NCBI RefSeq assembly: GCF_900114215.1
Contig: NZ_FOSG01000028.1
Span: 1 to 63,252 of the forward strand
DNA length: 63,252 nt
Source of the DNA: Streptomyces mangrovi
Lineage (GTDB): Bacteria; Actinomycetota; Actinomycetes; Streptomycetales; Streptomycetaceae
Reading direction: 5' to 3'
The position numbers and the translations under genes are program-made. This document shows, piece by piece, positions 55,220-63,252 of this stretch (position 1 is the stretch's first letter; every line of letters begins with the position of its first letter). Under the pieces are notes generated by a model. It had not been told where the DNA came from and searched no databases. It worked only from the letters and a program-made list of their open reading frames with translations.

Positions 55220-55400
55220 AGGTGAGCGCCATCCGGTCATTGACTTCCTCCCCCTCCTGAAGGAGGGGGATTCCTACGGCTCGCGCCGTGGGGTTTTCTG
55301 CTTCATCGCCGACTGCCCGCCCGGAGTACTCCGTTGAGGTCTTACACCAGCTCCACAGACAGACGCCGTCAGCCCGACGGCCAGGATGTTCTTCGCCGCG
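55220..55400 (-). ncRNA. predicted reRNA (omega RNA) with guide from the flank
   Basis: By analogy with ISDra2, the RNA covers the 3' end of tnpB and the right end, and continues into the flanking DNA. The predicted guide is TGACCGGATGGCGCTCACCT (minus strand, 55239-55220), which lies in the interrupted regulator gene. The 5' limit is approximate; the RNA is inferred from family behaviour. Confidence 0.6.
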
Positions 55401-56628
55401 TTCACGTCCCGGTCGTGGGTCGTCCCGCAGTCGCACGTCCAGGTGCGGACGTTCAGCGGCATCTTGTCCTGCAAGGTGCCGCAGGTCGAGCACAGCCTGG
55501 AGGAGGGGAACCATCGGTCGATCGCGATCACTTCGCGGCCGTACCACTGGGCCTTGTACTCCAGCATGCTCCGGAACTCCGACCAGGCCGCGTCGCTGAT
55601 GGCGCGGGCCAGGCTCCGGTTCTTCACCATGTTCCGGACGGTGAGGTCCTCGATCACGATCGTTTGGTTTTCACGAACGAGCCGAGTGGTGAGCTTGTGC
55701 AGGTGGTCACGCCTGCGGTCGGTGATGCGGGCGTAGACCTCGGCAGCCTTCCGGCGTGCCTTTGCCCGGTTCGCTCCGTCACCCCTGGCCTTGCGGGCAA
55801 GCTGCCGCTGCGCCTTGGCGAGGCGGGTACGGTCGCGCCGCTCGTGGCGGGGGTTGGCGATCTTCTCCCCGGTCGAGAGGGTCAGCAGGTGGTCGAGCCC
55901 GACGTCGATGCCGACGGCCGCGCTGGTGGCGGGGAGCGGCTTGACGGACGGGTCCTCGCACAGCAGGGACACGAACCAGCGTCCGGCCGCGTCCTGGGAC
56001 ACGGTCACCGTGGACGGCGACGCACCCTCCGGGAGGGGACGGGACCACACGACGTCGAGCGGCTCCGCCATCTTCGCCAGGGTGAGGCTGCCGTCGCGGA
56101 ACCGGAACGCGCTGGTGGTGTACTCCGCGGACTTGCGGGACTTCTTCCGCGACTTGAAGCGCGGGTACTTCGCCCGCTTGCCGAAGAAGTTCGTGAACGC
56201 CGTCTGAAGGTGCCGCAGGGCCTGCTGGAGCGGGACGGAGGACACCTCGTTGAGGTAGGCGAGTTCCTCGGTCTTCTTCCAGGCCGTCAGCATCGCCGAC
56301 GTCTGGTTGTAGTTCACCCGCTCCTGCCGCGTCCACGCTTCGGTGCGCGCGGCCAGGGCGAGGTTGTAGACCTTCCGCACGCAGCCGAACGTGCGCGACA
56401 GCTCAGCTGCCTGCGCATCGGTCGGATAGAAGCGGTACTTGAAAGCCCGCTTCACGTGGGTGGTCTTCACGGTTCACATACTACCCCATCAGTTTGTGAC
56501 GGAGTGTGGGCAGTTGCGGGTGGACGCCGGTCCGCCCTGGCGGCGAACCGGCGTTCCCTGCCCTGCTCCGCAGGAGCTTCGTTTCCTCCCCGCCCCAAAG
56601 GACGGGGTATCCACGAAAGAGAGCCCCG
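55240..56628 (-). mobile_element. IS605-family TnpB-only insertion element (IS1341 type)
   Basis: 1389 bases. On the minus strand the 3' (right) end reads GGAATCCCCC...GGGGGAGGAAGTCAA; the TCAA end is the usual right cleavage site of this family. A 9-bp hairpin (TCCCCCTCC/GGAGGGGGA, 55249-55257/55262-55270) sits there; a related hairpin (CCCCGCCC/GGACGGGG, 56588-56607) lies at the other end, in the same orientation. No TnpA gene and no target duplication, as expected. The flanks join to restore an in-frame codon pair TCA-ATG. The likely target-adjacent motif on the minus strand is TCAT. Confidence 0.88.
55274..56470 (-). CDS. tnpB: RNA-guided nuclease TnpB
   Basis: 398 residues, full length. 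RuvC-like catalytic residues are all present: D189 (GIDVGLDHLL), E274 (VIEDLTVRN) and D355 (DRDVNAAKN). Zinc ribbon C327/C330/C346/C348 (CSTC ... CDC) is intact. TnpB binds an RNA made from the 3' end of its own gene plus the right flank, and cuts DNA matching the guide next to the motif flanking the left end, so keeping the element in the population. Confidence 0.95.
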   Translation of the reverse strand: MKTTHVKRAFKYRFYPTDAQAAELSRTFGCVRKVYNLALAARTEAWTRQERVNYNQTSAMLTAWKKTEELAYLNEVSSVPLQQALRHLQTAFTNFFGKRAKYPRFKSRKKSRKSAEYTTSAFRFRDGSLTLAKMAEPLDVVWSRPLPEGASPSTVTVSQDAAGRWFVSLLCEDPSVKPLPATSAAVGIDVGLDHLLTLSTGEKIANPRHERRDRTRLAKAQRQLARKARGDGANRAKARRKAAEVYARITDRRRDHLHKLTTRLVRENQTIVIEDLTVRNMVKNRSLARAISDAAWSEFRSMLEYKAQWYGREVIAIDRWFPSSRLCSTCGTLQDKMPLNVRTWTCDCGTTHDRDVNAAKNILAVGLTASVCGAGVRPQRSTPGGQSAMKQKTPRREP

Positions 56629-57501
56629 ATGACGACAGCCTTGGGCGACGCCGCCTCAGAACTCGGCGGTGGCCACGCCCGGCATCTGGCGGTCCGCTAC
56701 CTCACCGACGACGTGAGCCGCTGGTTGAACGGCTCCTACACCGAGCGGGTCGGCCGGGAGCTGTACGCCGCGACTTCCCAGCTCGTCCACCTCATCGGCT
56801 GGATGGCCCGCGACGAAGGCGCCCAGGGGCTCGCACAGCGCTACCACGTCCACAGTTACAAACTCGCGTCGGAGGCCGGCGAGAGCGAACTCGCGGCCAC
56901 CGCCCTGCGCGGCCTGGCAGACCAGGCCATCGACCTCGGGCACGTCCCGACCGCCGTACGGCTCGCCGAAGCCTGCGAACAGCAGGGTCGCGCGCTGGAC
57001 AACCACAAGGCGCTGGCCTACTACCGCAACACCTATGCCCGTGCAGCCGCCGCCGACGGCGACCATTCCACGGCTGCCCGCATGCTCACCGCAGCCCAAA
57101 CCGCGATCGAGCGCGCTTCGGCTGCTCCCGGCGAATCATGGGCGTCCCACTACAGCCACGGGCGATGGGCACATGAGTCCGGCATGATTCACGCGAAGAT
57201 GAGCGACTTGCAGGCCGCCGAGGAGCACCTACGTCTCGCGCTCGACATCCACGGCCTGGACCGCAGACGCACCCGCGCCATCGTTCTGGCCGACCTCGGC
57301 CACGTTCAGCTCAAGCGTGGCGATACCGACCAGGCACTGGCCAGCTGGCATGGCTTCCTGGACTGCGCGGAGGGCGTGCACTCCGTGCGGATCGACGACG
57401 GCATCAGCAACATCGCCGCCCGCCTGCCGGGCATCCCGGACACCACAGCCGCACAGAGCCTCAGGGAGCGGCTGACAGCACAAAAGGGCTCGGCGGTCTG
57501 A
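56629..57501 (+). CDS. C-terminal TPR fragment of the broken regulator
   Basis: 290 residues from ATG 56629, the first codon after the element. The element's end supplies GAAAGAGAG at 56615-56623, five bases from this ATG, so it may still be translated as a separate TPR protein (AVRLAEACEQQGRALDNHKA; AYYRNTYARAAAADGDHSTA). It lacks the HTH and cannot bind DNA by itself. Expression is inferred. Confidence 0.65.
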   Translation: MTTALGDAASELGGGHARHLAVRYLTDDVSRWLNGSYTERVGRELYAATSQLVHLIGWMARDEGAQGLAQRYHVHSYKLASEAGESELAATALRGLADQAIDLGHVPTAVRLAEACEQQGRALDNHKALAYYRNTYARAAAADGDHSTAARMLTAAQTAIERASAAPGESWASHYSHGRWAHESGMIHAKMSDLQAAEEHLRLALDIHGLDRRRTRAIVLADLGHVQLKRGDTDQALASWHGFLDCAEGVHSVRIDDGISNIAARLPGIPDTTAAQSLRERLTAQKGSAV

Positions 57502-57606
57502 TCATTCACGCTGCTCAGCCGACTCCTGCGAAGGAGCGGGATCGTGGGGCCCCGCCCTCTTGGCGGCTTGAATCACTCCCTTCCTCCCCGTAAGGCAGTC
57601 ACATTC

Positions 57607-57634
57607 GCGTCAACGGTCGGCACACTGTTGACGC
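57607..57634. promoter_or_regulatory. inverted repeat upstream of the small acidic protein gene
   Basis: GCGTCAAC (57607-57614) and GTTGACGC (57627-57634), perfect 8-bp arms with a 12-base spacer. The right arm contains TTGACG, a -35-like hexamer. A likely operator/promoter for the genes from 57698. Confidence 0.5.
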
Positions 57635-57697
57635 TCCCGCCCCGACGACCTGACGCTCGTGGGGCGTCACACACTCCATCCGGCATCGGAGGCGGTC

Positions 57698-57943
57698 ATG
57701 GCTCTGCTGTTCTTCGGCAAGGACCCGGAAACCAACGGCGACGACTGCCCTACCGTGTGGGTGGATGACGCCTCGGCGGACCTCGTGCTCCAGGGCTGGA
57801 AAGCCGACGGATCGACCACAGTGGAGTGCCTGGCCACAGGGCACATCCCCGACACCGAAGCGGTGATCCGGATCCCGGCCCGGATGGTGTCCCAGATCAG
57901 GAAGGCATGCGATGAGGTCGAGCAGCGTTCCGCCATTCGCTGA
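57698..57943 (+). CDS. small protein upstream of DUF6879 gene
   Basis: 81 residues from ATG 57698 (GGAGGCGG upstream). Begins MALLFFGKDPETNGDDCPTV; the rest (WVDDASADLVLQGWKADG; ATGHIPDTEAVIRIPARMVS) looks like a compact beta-rich domain. Its end overlaps the start of the DUF6879 gene by 32 bases. Such proteins precede DUF6879 genes in Streptomyces; function unknown. Confidence 0.75.
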   Translation: MALLFFGKDPETNGDDCPTVWVDDASADLVLQGWKADGSTTVECLATGHIPDTEAVIRIPARMVSQIRKACDEVEQRSAIR

Positions 57944-58436
57944 TCTGGTCGGCACGTGCCGACGGTCAGCCGTCCATCTTGAGATGCGGGACGCCTACAG
58001 TGTCGCTTCGGAGGCTGACGACTTCGCCGAGTGGCAGGCGTCCGGCCGGATCACTCCCGCGTCCGTCGAGCGCCGCCGCCCATGGCTGGACCTGGTACGG
58101 GAGACCGTGCGCCGTGGGGTCGTCGTGCGCCGAGCCCGGATCGTGTCCGTGCCGGTCAGTGAGTACATTCGATACGAGCACGCGGGTACGCACCTCAACG
58201 TCGGCGCGGGAGAGTCCGTGCGCTGGCTCCCTCGCCGGGAGGCGGCGACACTCGCTCTCCCGGGAGCGGACTTCTGGCTGCTGGACGACCGGCTGGTCCG
58301 CTTCGGACACTTCGCGGGGGACGGTTCGTCGGCCGGGCACGAGTTGCGCGACGAGCAGGAAGTGATCAAACTTTGCGCCGATGCCTTCGAGGCCGTGTGG
58401 GAGCGTGCGACACCGCACGCGGAGTTCATGATCTGA
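57912..58436 (+). CDS. DUF6879 family protein
   Basis: 174 residues. Typical opening FADLVGTCRRSAVHLEMRDAYS, then WLDLVRETVRRGVVVRRARIVS, YIRYEHAGTHLNVGAGESVRWLPR and the WLLDDRLVRFGHFAGDG motif. This family takes the place of DUF397 beside some XRE-DUF5753 regulators and is thought to be part of the same switch. Cytoplasmic. Confidence 0.85.
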   Translation: MRSSSVPPFADLVGTCRRSAVHLEMRDAYSVASEADDFAEWQASGRITPASVERRRPWLDLVRETVRRGVVVRRARIVSVPVSEYIRYEHAGTHLNVGAGESVRWLPRREAATLALPGADFWLLDDRLVRFGHFAGDGSSAGHELRDEQEVIKLCADAFEAVWERATPHAEFMI

Positions 58437-58460
58437 ATCCCGTCGTCAGTCGTCCGACTC

Positions 58461-59312
58461 ATGCCCAGCCACCAATCACCGGGTGTCGAGGCCGCCCGTA
58501 AGGCCATTGCGGCGCGGCTGCGAGAAGCGCGCCTGGACGCCGGGCTCAAGGGGCACGAGCTGGCGGCTCGCTGCGGCTGGCACAAGTCCAAGGTCTCCCG
58601 CATCGAGACAGCACGCACACCTCCGACTGACTCCGATGTCCGCACATGGTGCGAAGAGTGTGGTGTGCGGGACCAGGCGGCGGACATCATCGCCGCGTCG
58701 AGGACGGCGGACTCGATGTACCTGGAGTGGAAGCGGCTCCAGCGCACCGGTCTGCGGCGCCTTCAGCAATCACGCATCCCGCTGTACCAGCGCACCCGGC
58801 TGGTCCGAGGCTACGCCTCGCACGTCGTACCGGGCCTGTTCCAGACTCCCGCCTACGCCTCCGCTCTGTTGTCGGCCATCAGCCGGTTCCACGGCACGCC
58901 TGATGACACCCACGAAGCAGTGGCGGCCCGCATGGCTCGCTCAGGTGTGCTGCATGAGGCGGGCCACCGCTTCACCCTGCTGCTCGAGGAGTCGGTCCTG
59001 CGCTATCAGATCGGGGACACCGAAACGATGGCCGGACAGTTGGACCACCTGCTGATGGTCATGTCGCTACCTGCCGTATCGCTGGGAGTCATTCCCCTCA
59101 CCGCGCGGGAGCGGGAGATGTGGACACTGGAGGCGTTCAACATCTTCGACGACAACCGAGTGCACGTGGAGCTGCTGTCCGCTCAGGTGACACTCACCGC
59201 GCCCAGCGAGGTGAGCCTGTACGTCAGGGCGTTCACGGAGCTGCGGAAACTCGCGGTGTACGGAGCCGAGGCGCGGGAGCTGGTGAGCGCCGCCCGCGAG
59301 ACCGTCTGCTGA
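58461..59312 (+). CDS. XRE-family regulator with DUF5753 domain, next to the RiPP-like genes
   Basis: 283 residues from ATG 58461. HTH at about 20-60 (GLKGHELAARCGWHKSKVSR). DUF5753 at ~110-275 (YASHVVPGLFQTPAYASALL; LLEESVLRYQIGD; LPAVSLGVIPL). It follows the DUF6879 gene by 24 bases. It is the nearest regulator to the peptide-PIMT pair, 90 bases downstream, and probably controls it through the inverted repeats at 59334-59385. Confidence 0.9.
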   Translation: MPSHQSPGVEAARKAIAARLREARLDAGLKGHELAARCGWHKSKVSRIETARTPPTDSDVRTWCEECGVRDQAADIIAASRTADSMYLEWKRLQRTGLRRLQQSRIPLYQRTRLVRGYASHVVPGLFQTPAYASALLSAISRFHGTPDDTHEAVAARMARSGVLHEAGHRFTLLLEESVLRYQIGDTETMAGQLDHLLMVMSLPAVSLGVIPLTAREREMWTLEAFNIFDDNRVHVELLSAQVTLTAPSEVSLYVRAFTELRKLAVYGAEARELVSAARETVC

Positions 59313-59333
59313 GATTCACGTGCAACAACGTAG

Positions 59334-59385
59334 AACTCACTGGGAGTTGAAGTCCCATGTCCTTAGCGTTGCCATCACGGCAACG
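59334..59385. promoter_or_regulatory. two inverted repeats ahead of the peptide gene
   Basis: AACTC-actgg-GAGTT (59334-59348) and CGTTGCC-atcac-GGCAACG (59367-59385). The first shares the GAGT/ACTC half-site with the operator candidate at 22285-22297, which belongs to another XRE-DUF5753 regulator. Confidence 0.5.
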
Positions 59386-59402
59386 ATACGAGGGAGGCCG
59401 GC

Positions 59403-59531
59403 ATGGGCTGGGGCACAGGACAGGGCGGAAGCGGGGGCGATGGGAAGCACGCCGGGAAGAAGGACCCGGGCACTTCTAAGCCGTCGTCGGACACCAACGC
59501 CCCCAAGCCGGGCCCGAAACACGGCAAGTAG
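59403..59531 (+). CDS. putative RiPP precursor peptide (42 residues)
   Basis: ATG 59403 has a strong AGGGAGG six bases upstream, clear evidence that it is translated. It starts MGWGTGQGGSGGDGKHAGKK and ends PKPGPKHGK. It has seven Lys, two His and only three Asp, no Cys, and is Gly/Pro/Ser-rich, so highly basic and disordered. Asp13 is in an Asp-Gly step, the context most prone to aspartimide; Asp21 precedes Pro and Asp30 Thr. It ends 10 bases before the PIMT homologue. The role as substrate of that enzyme is inferred by analogy with imiditides, where a charged linear precursor is modified by its adjacent methyltransferase. Confidence 0.7.
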   Translation: MGWGTGQGGSGGDGKHAGKKDPGTSKPSSDTNAPKPGPKHGK

Positions 59532-59541
59532 GGGTCCCCTG

Positions 59542-60723
59542 ATGACCGGTATCCCCGGGGCCGCCGGGCAGGCCGCCGTACGCGGCCTGCTCCGCAGGCT
59601 GGACGAGACGTCACCGTTTCCCCTGGCTCCCGAGTGGCGGGCAGCGATTGAAGGGGTCCCCCGCCATCTGTTTCTTCCCGAGAAGGTGTGGCTGGGGGAC
59701 GACCTCATGCCGTACGAGCGCAGTGAGGCTCCGGATGTCTGGCTCGGCGCGGCCTACGCAGACGAGCCCGTGGTGACACAGATCAACGATGGAGCCGATC
59801 CGGGCGACGGCGACCGCTGGGCGTCATGCTCCGCCTCCGCCCCGTCCATCGTTGTGCGCATGCTCCACATGGCGAAGCTGTACGGCACGGAGCGGGTGCT
59901 GGAGGTGGGAACGGGGACCGGATGGAACGCCGCTCTTCTGGCCCATCGGCTCGGGCCGGACCTGGTGACCACCGTGGAGGTGGACGCGGCCCTGGCCGAC
60001 CAAGCGGTGAGGAACCTGAAGGTCGCTGGCGTGGAGCCGCGCGTCGTCACCGGCGATGGAGCCGAAGGGTATCCGGAGCGTGCGCCGTACGACCGCATCG
60101 TGGCCACCTGCTCCGTCCGGGAGATTCCGCGTCCGTGGCTTTCCCAGGTTGTGCCCGGGGGCCTCATCCTCACCCCATGGGAGACGCCGTGGTTGTGCTA
60201 CGGCCTGCTGCGGCTCAGCGTGGACCGAGACGGATCGGCGTCCGGCCGATTCTACCCGCACTCGGCGTTCATGCTCATGCGCGGCCAGCGCACGGACCTG
60301 CGGATCTTCCGCGATGTGGTGCGGGACGAGCATGTACCCGAGGAGTCCACCACACGTTTGCCCCCATGGGCGGTGGCCGGGGACGACTGGGCGGCGCAGT
60401 TCGCCGTCGGTCTCCGGCTGCGTGACGTCTGGTGGTCCTGGCACGAGGATCCCGACGTGGACGGCGTGCTCTCCCGGCTGTGGCTGGCCACCACCGATGC
60501 CGTGTCCTGGGCGGCCGTCGACTGGGACGGACAGACCGACGATCGGTTCACCGTCTGGGAGCACGGGCCCCGCCGGCTGTGGCAGGAAGTGGAGGCGGCC
60601 CACCGGTGGTGGGAGGGCGAGGGCCGCCCCGGCCCAGAGGCGTTCGGTATGACCGTGGCCCCGGACGGACACCACACACCGTGGTTGGTCGCCCCCGACC
60701 GCCCGGTCCCGCACACGGACTGA
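59542..60723 (+). CDS. RiPP-type protein-L-isoaspartate O-methyltransferase homologue
   Basis: 393 residues from ATG 59542; AGGGG overlaps the stop of the peptide gene, suggesting coupling. PIMT fold: residues ~35-60 (VPRHLFLPEKVW), the SASAPSIVVRML motif (98-109), SAM loop LEVGTGTGWNAALLA (120-134), VTTVEVD (142-148), and YDRIVATCSVREIPRPWLSQ (183-202). Unlike housekeeping PIMTs of ~210 residues, it has ~150 extra residues at the C-terminus ending FGMTVAPDG...PWL (368-382), which resembles the tail of the methyltransferases of lanthipeptide, lasso, graspetide and imiditide clusters. These methylate a specific Asp, which then cyclises to aspartimide. No ATP-grasp or other RiPP enzyme is nearby. 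Confidence 0.85.
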   Translation: MTGIPGAAGQAAVRGLLRRLDETSPFPLAPEWRAAIEGVPRHLFLPEKVWLGDDLMPYERSEAPDVWLGAAYADEPVVTQINDGADPGDGDRWASCSASAPSIVVRMLHMAKLYGTERVLEVGTGTGWNAALLAHRLGPDLVTTVEVDAALADQAVRNLKVAGVEPRVVTGDGAEGYPERAPYDRIVATCSVREIPRPWLSQVVPGGLILTPWETPWLCYGLLRLSVDRDGSASGRFYPHSAFMLMRGQRTDLRIFRDVVRDEHVPEESTTRLPPWAVAGDDWAAQFAVGLRLRDVWWSWHEDPDVDGVLSRLWLATTDAVSWAAVDWDGQTDDRFTVWEHGPRRLWQEVEAAHRWWEGEGRPGPEAFGMTVAPDGHHTPWLVAPDRPVPHTD

Positions 60724-60800
60724 CCACCCCGCGACGGATCCACCGGCATTGGCTCCCAGCCTCTTCCGGCCCGTCAGTGGCGGACACGTCGGCGCCCTGT

Positions 60801-60847
60801 GACGGCCGTGCCCCGCCGCCCGGGGCGGGCGGCGGGGCACGGCCGTC
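60801..60847. terminator. perfect 21-bp stem-loop between PIMT and purL genes
   Basis: GACGGCCGTGCCCCGCCGCCC, loop ggggc, then its exact reverse complement. Convergent position: stops both transcripts. Confidence 0.95.
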
Positions 60848-60869
60848 GTACCGGGCGCCGGCGCGGGCG

Positions 60870-63115
<2,246 letters not shown>

Positions 63116-63119
<4 letters not shown>

Positions 63120-63214
63120 GCCGCGCCCTTTCCATGAGCTTCTCCGTCCGCACGACACAGAGGTGCGGGCATCGGGGCCGTCTGCGGCCCGGTGGTCGTG
63201 CGTACGTCGCTCAT
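63116..63214 (-). CDS. 32-codon short frame between the upstream gene and purL
   Basis: ATG 63214 (MSDVRTTTGPQTAP...) has GAAAGGGCGCG upstream and overlaps the end of the upstream gene (ATGA); its own TGA overlaps the purL ATG. The same 40-base sequence (end of a gene plus ribosome binding site) occurs at both ends. It may be a translated coupling element or a relic of a duplication. Confidence 0.45.
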
Positions 63215-63252
63215 CGCGCCCTTTCGATGAGCTTCTCCGCCCGCACGACGCA
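63120..63252. repeat. ~40-bp imperfect direct repeat upstream of purL
   Basis: The blocks at about 63120-63159 and 63213-63252 share CGCGCCCTTTC-ATGAGCTTCTCC-TCCGCACGAC-style sequence with four or so differences. In the minus-strand frame both encode EKL-ERAR, the last residues of the gene upstream in the outer copy. Confidence 0.85.

Larger units (their letters stand above)
54795..57501 (+). pseudogene. XRE/TPR-type regulator gene, broken by a frameshift and by a TnpB element
   Basis: The parts read: HTH (WSQAKLADELSIARWGRTGY, then CDRQQVYRWETGRREPTDW) in one frame up to 54985, then KVLRIDLSD, ERRRFLTAASAAVSLAALD and VGMGEVSAIRS in the next frame up to 55239, then the TnpB element, then MTTALGDAASELGGGHARHL and a run of TPR-like helices to 57501. 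A run of six C at 54980-54985 shifts the frame; five C would give DWLPHLEKVL in frame. The element interrupts between codons TCA and ATG; removing it leaves ...SAIRS-MTTALGDAAS..., as expected in the family. The N-terminal start (GTG 54792/54795) is uncertain. The intact family are XRE regulators with TPR sensor domains. Confidence 0.8.

Overview
The window is chromosomal DNA of a high-GC actinomycete, almost certainly a Streptomyces. Evidence: very GC-rich coding sequence with strong third-position GC, frequent GTG/TTG starts, BldC and a sporulation-associated protein, WhiJ-type regulator modules (HTH + DUF397 + anti-sigma-like ATPase), valine dehydrogenase, and an rRNA-operon leader typical of Streptomyces. 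From memory (no search was possible) the gene order matches, in reverse, the S. coelicolor block from about SCO4122 (marR) to SCO4079 (purL), with extra genes inserted at several points.

Layout. 1-410: promoters and leader of an rRNA operon on the minus strand; the 16S gene should start just off the left edge. 463-9242: MarR repressor divergent from an MFS pump, a PAS/PP2C/HATPase phosphatase, a type II NADH dehydrogenase-like flavoprotein, an AtrA-like TetR regulator, and a sigma factor fused to its own zinc anti-sigma domain, a membrane helix and an external NPCBM-like domain. 9342-17249: orphan asparagine-synthase/lasso-cyclase-like protein, sporulation-associated protein, 2-hydroxyglutarate oxidase, DUF574 methyltransferase, TrmB. 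17388-23999: an apparently variable block with an alpha/beta hydrolase, a large PLD-helicase-DUF3427 protein, a WhiJ-type module and a glutathione peroxidase. 24016-38959: cell-envelope and housekeeping genes, including an M23 peptidase behind a c-di-AMP riboswitch, a second PP2C phosphatase, an APC permease, a PRC-barrel protein, tRNA-Lys, a secreted LamG protein, a DEAD-box RNA helicase, tandem crcB fluoride channels, a minimal zincin and a metallophosphoesterase. 39062-45758: tRNA-Glu-Asp-Phe operon, a MazEF-type toxin-antitoxin pair, HrpA, and a second, identical tRNA-Asp. 45891-54206: a small CxxC protein, bldC, valine dehydrogenase, DUF3073, purM, purF and a DinB/MPI-like protein. 54277-60723: an accessory island. 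60870-63119: purL and the junction to the gene upstream of it.

The accessory island is the most interesting part. A TnpB-only IS605-family element (55240-56628) sits inside an XRE/TPR-type regulator gene; removing it restores the reading frame exactly. Further right, a WhiJ-like regulator set (small acidic protein, DUF6879, XRE-DUF5753) leads into a 42-residue, lysine-rich, Asp-Gly-containing peptide gene with a strong ribosome binding site, then at once a protein-isoaspartate-methyltransferase homologue carrying a RiPP-type C-terminal tail. No ATP-grasp, lanthipeptide or lasso enzyme is present. This two-gene layout is what is expected of an aspartimide-forming (imiditide-like) peptide pathway, and is the best candidate here for an undescribed system.

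Most neighbouring blocks are separated by strong perfect stem-loops, which are listed. Comparisons with S. coelicolor or with protein families are from memory.
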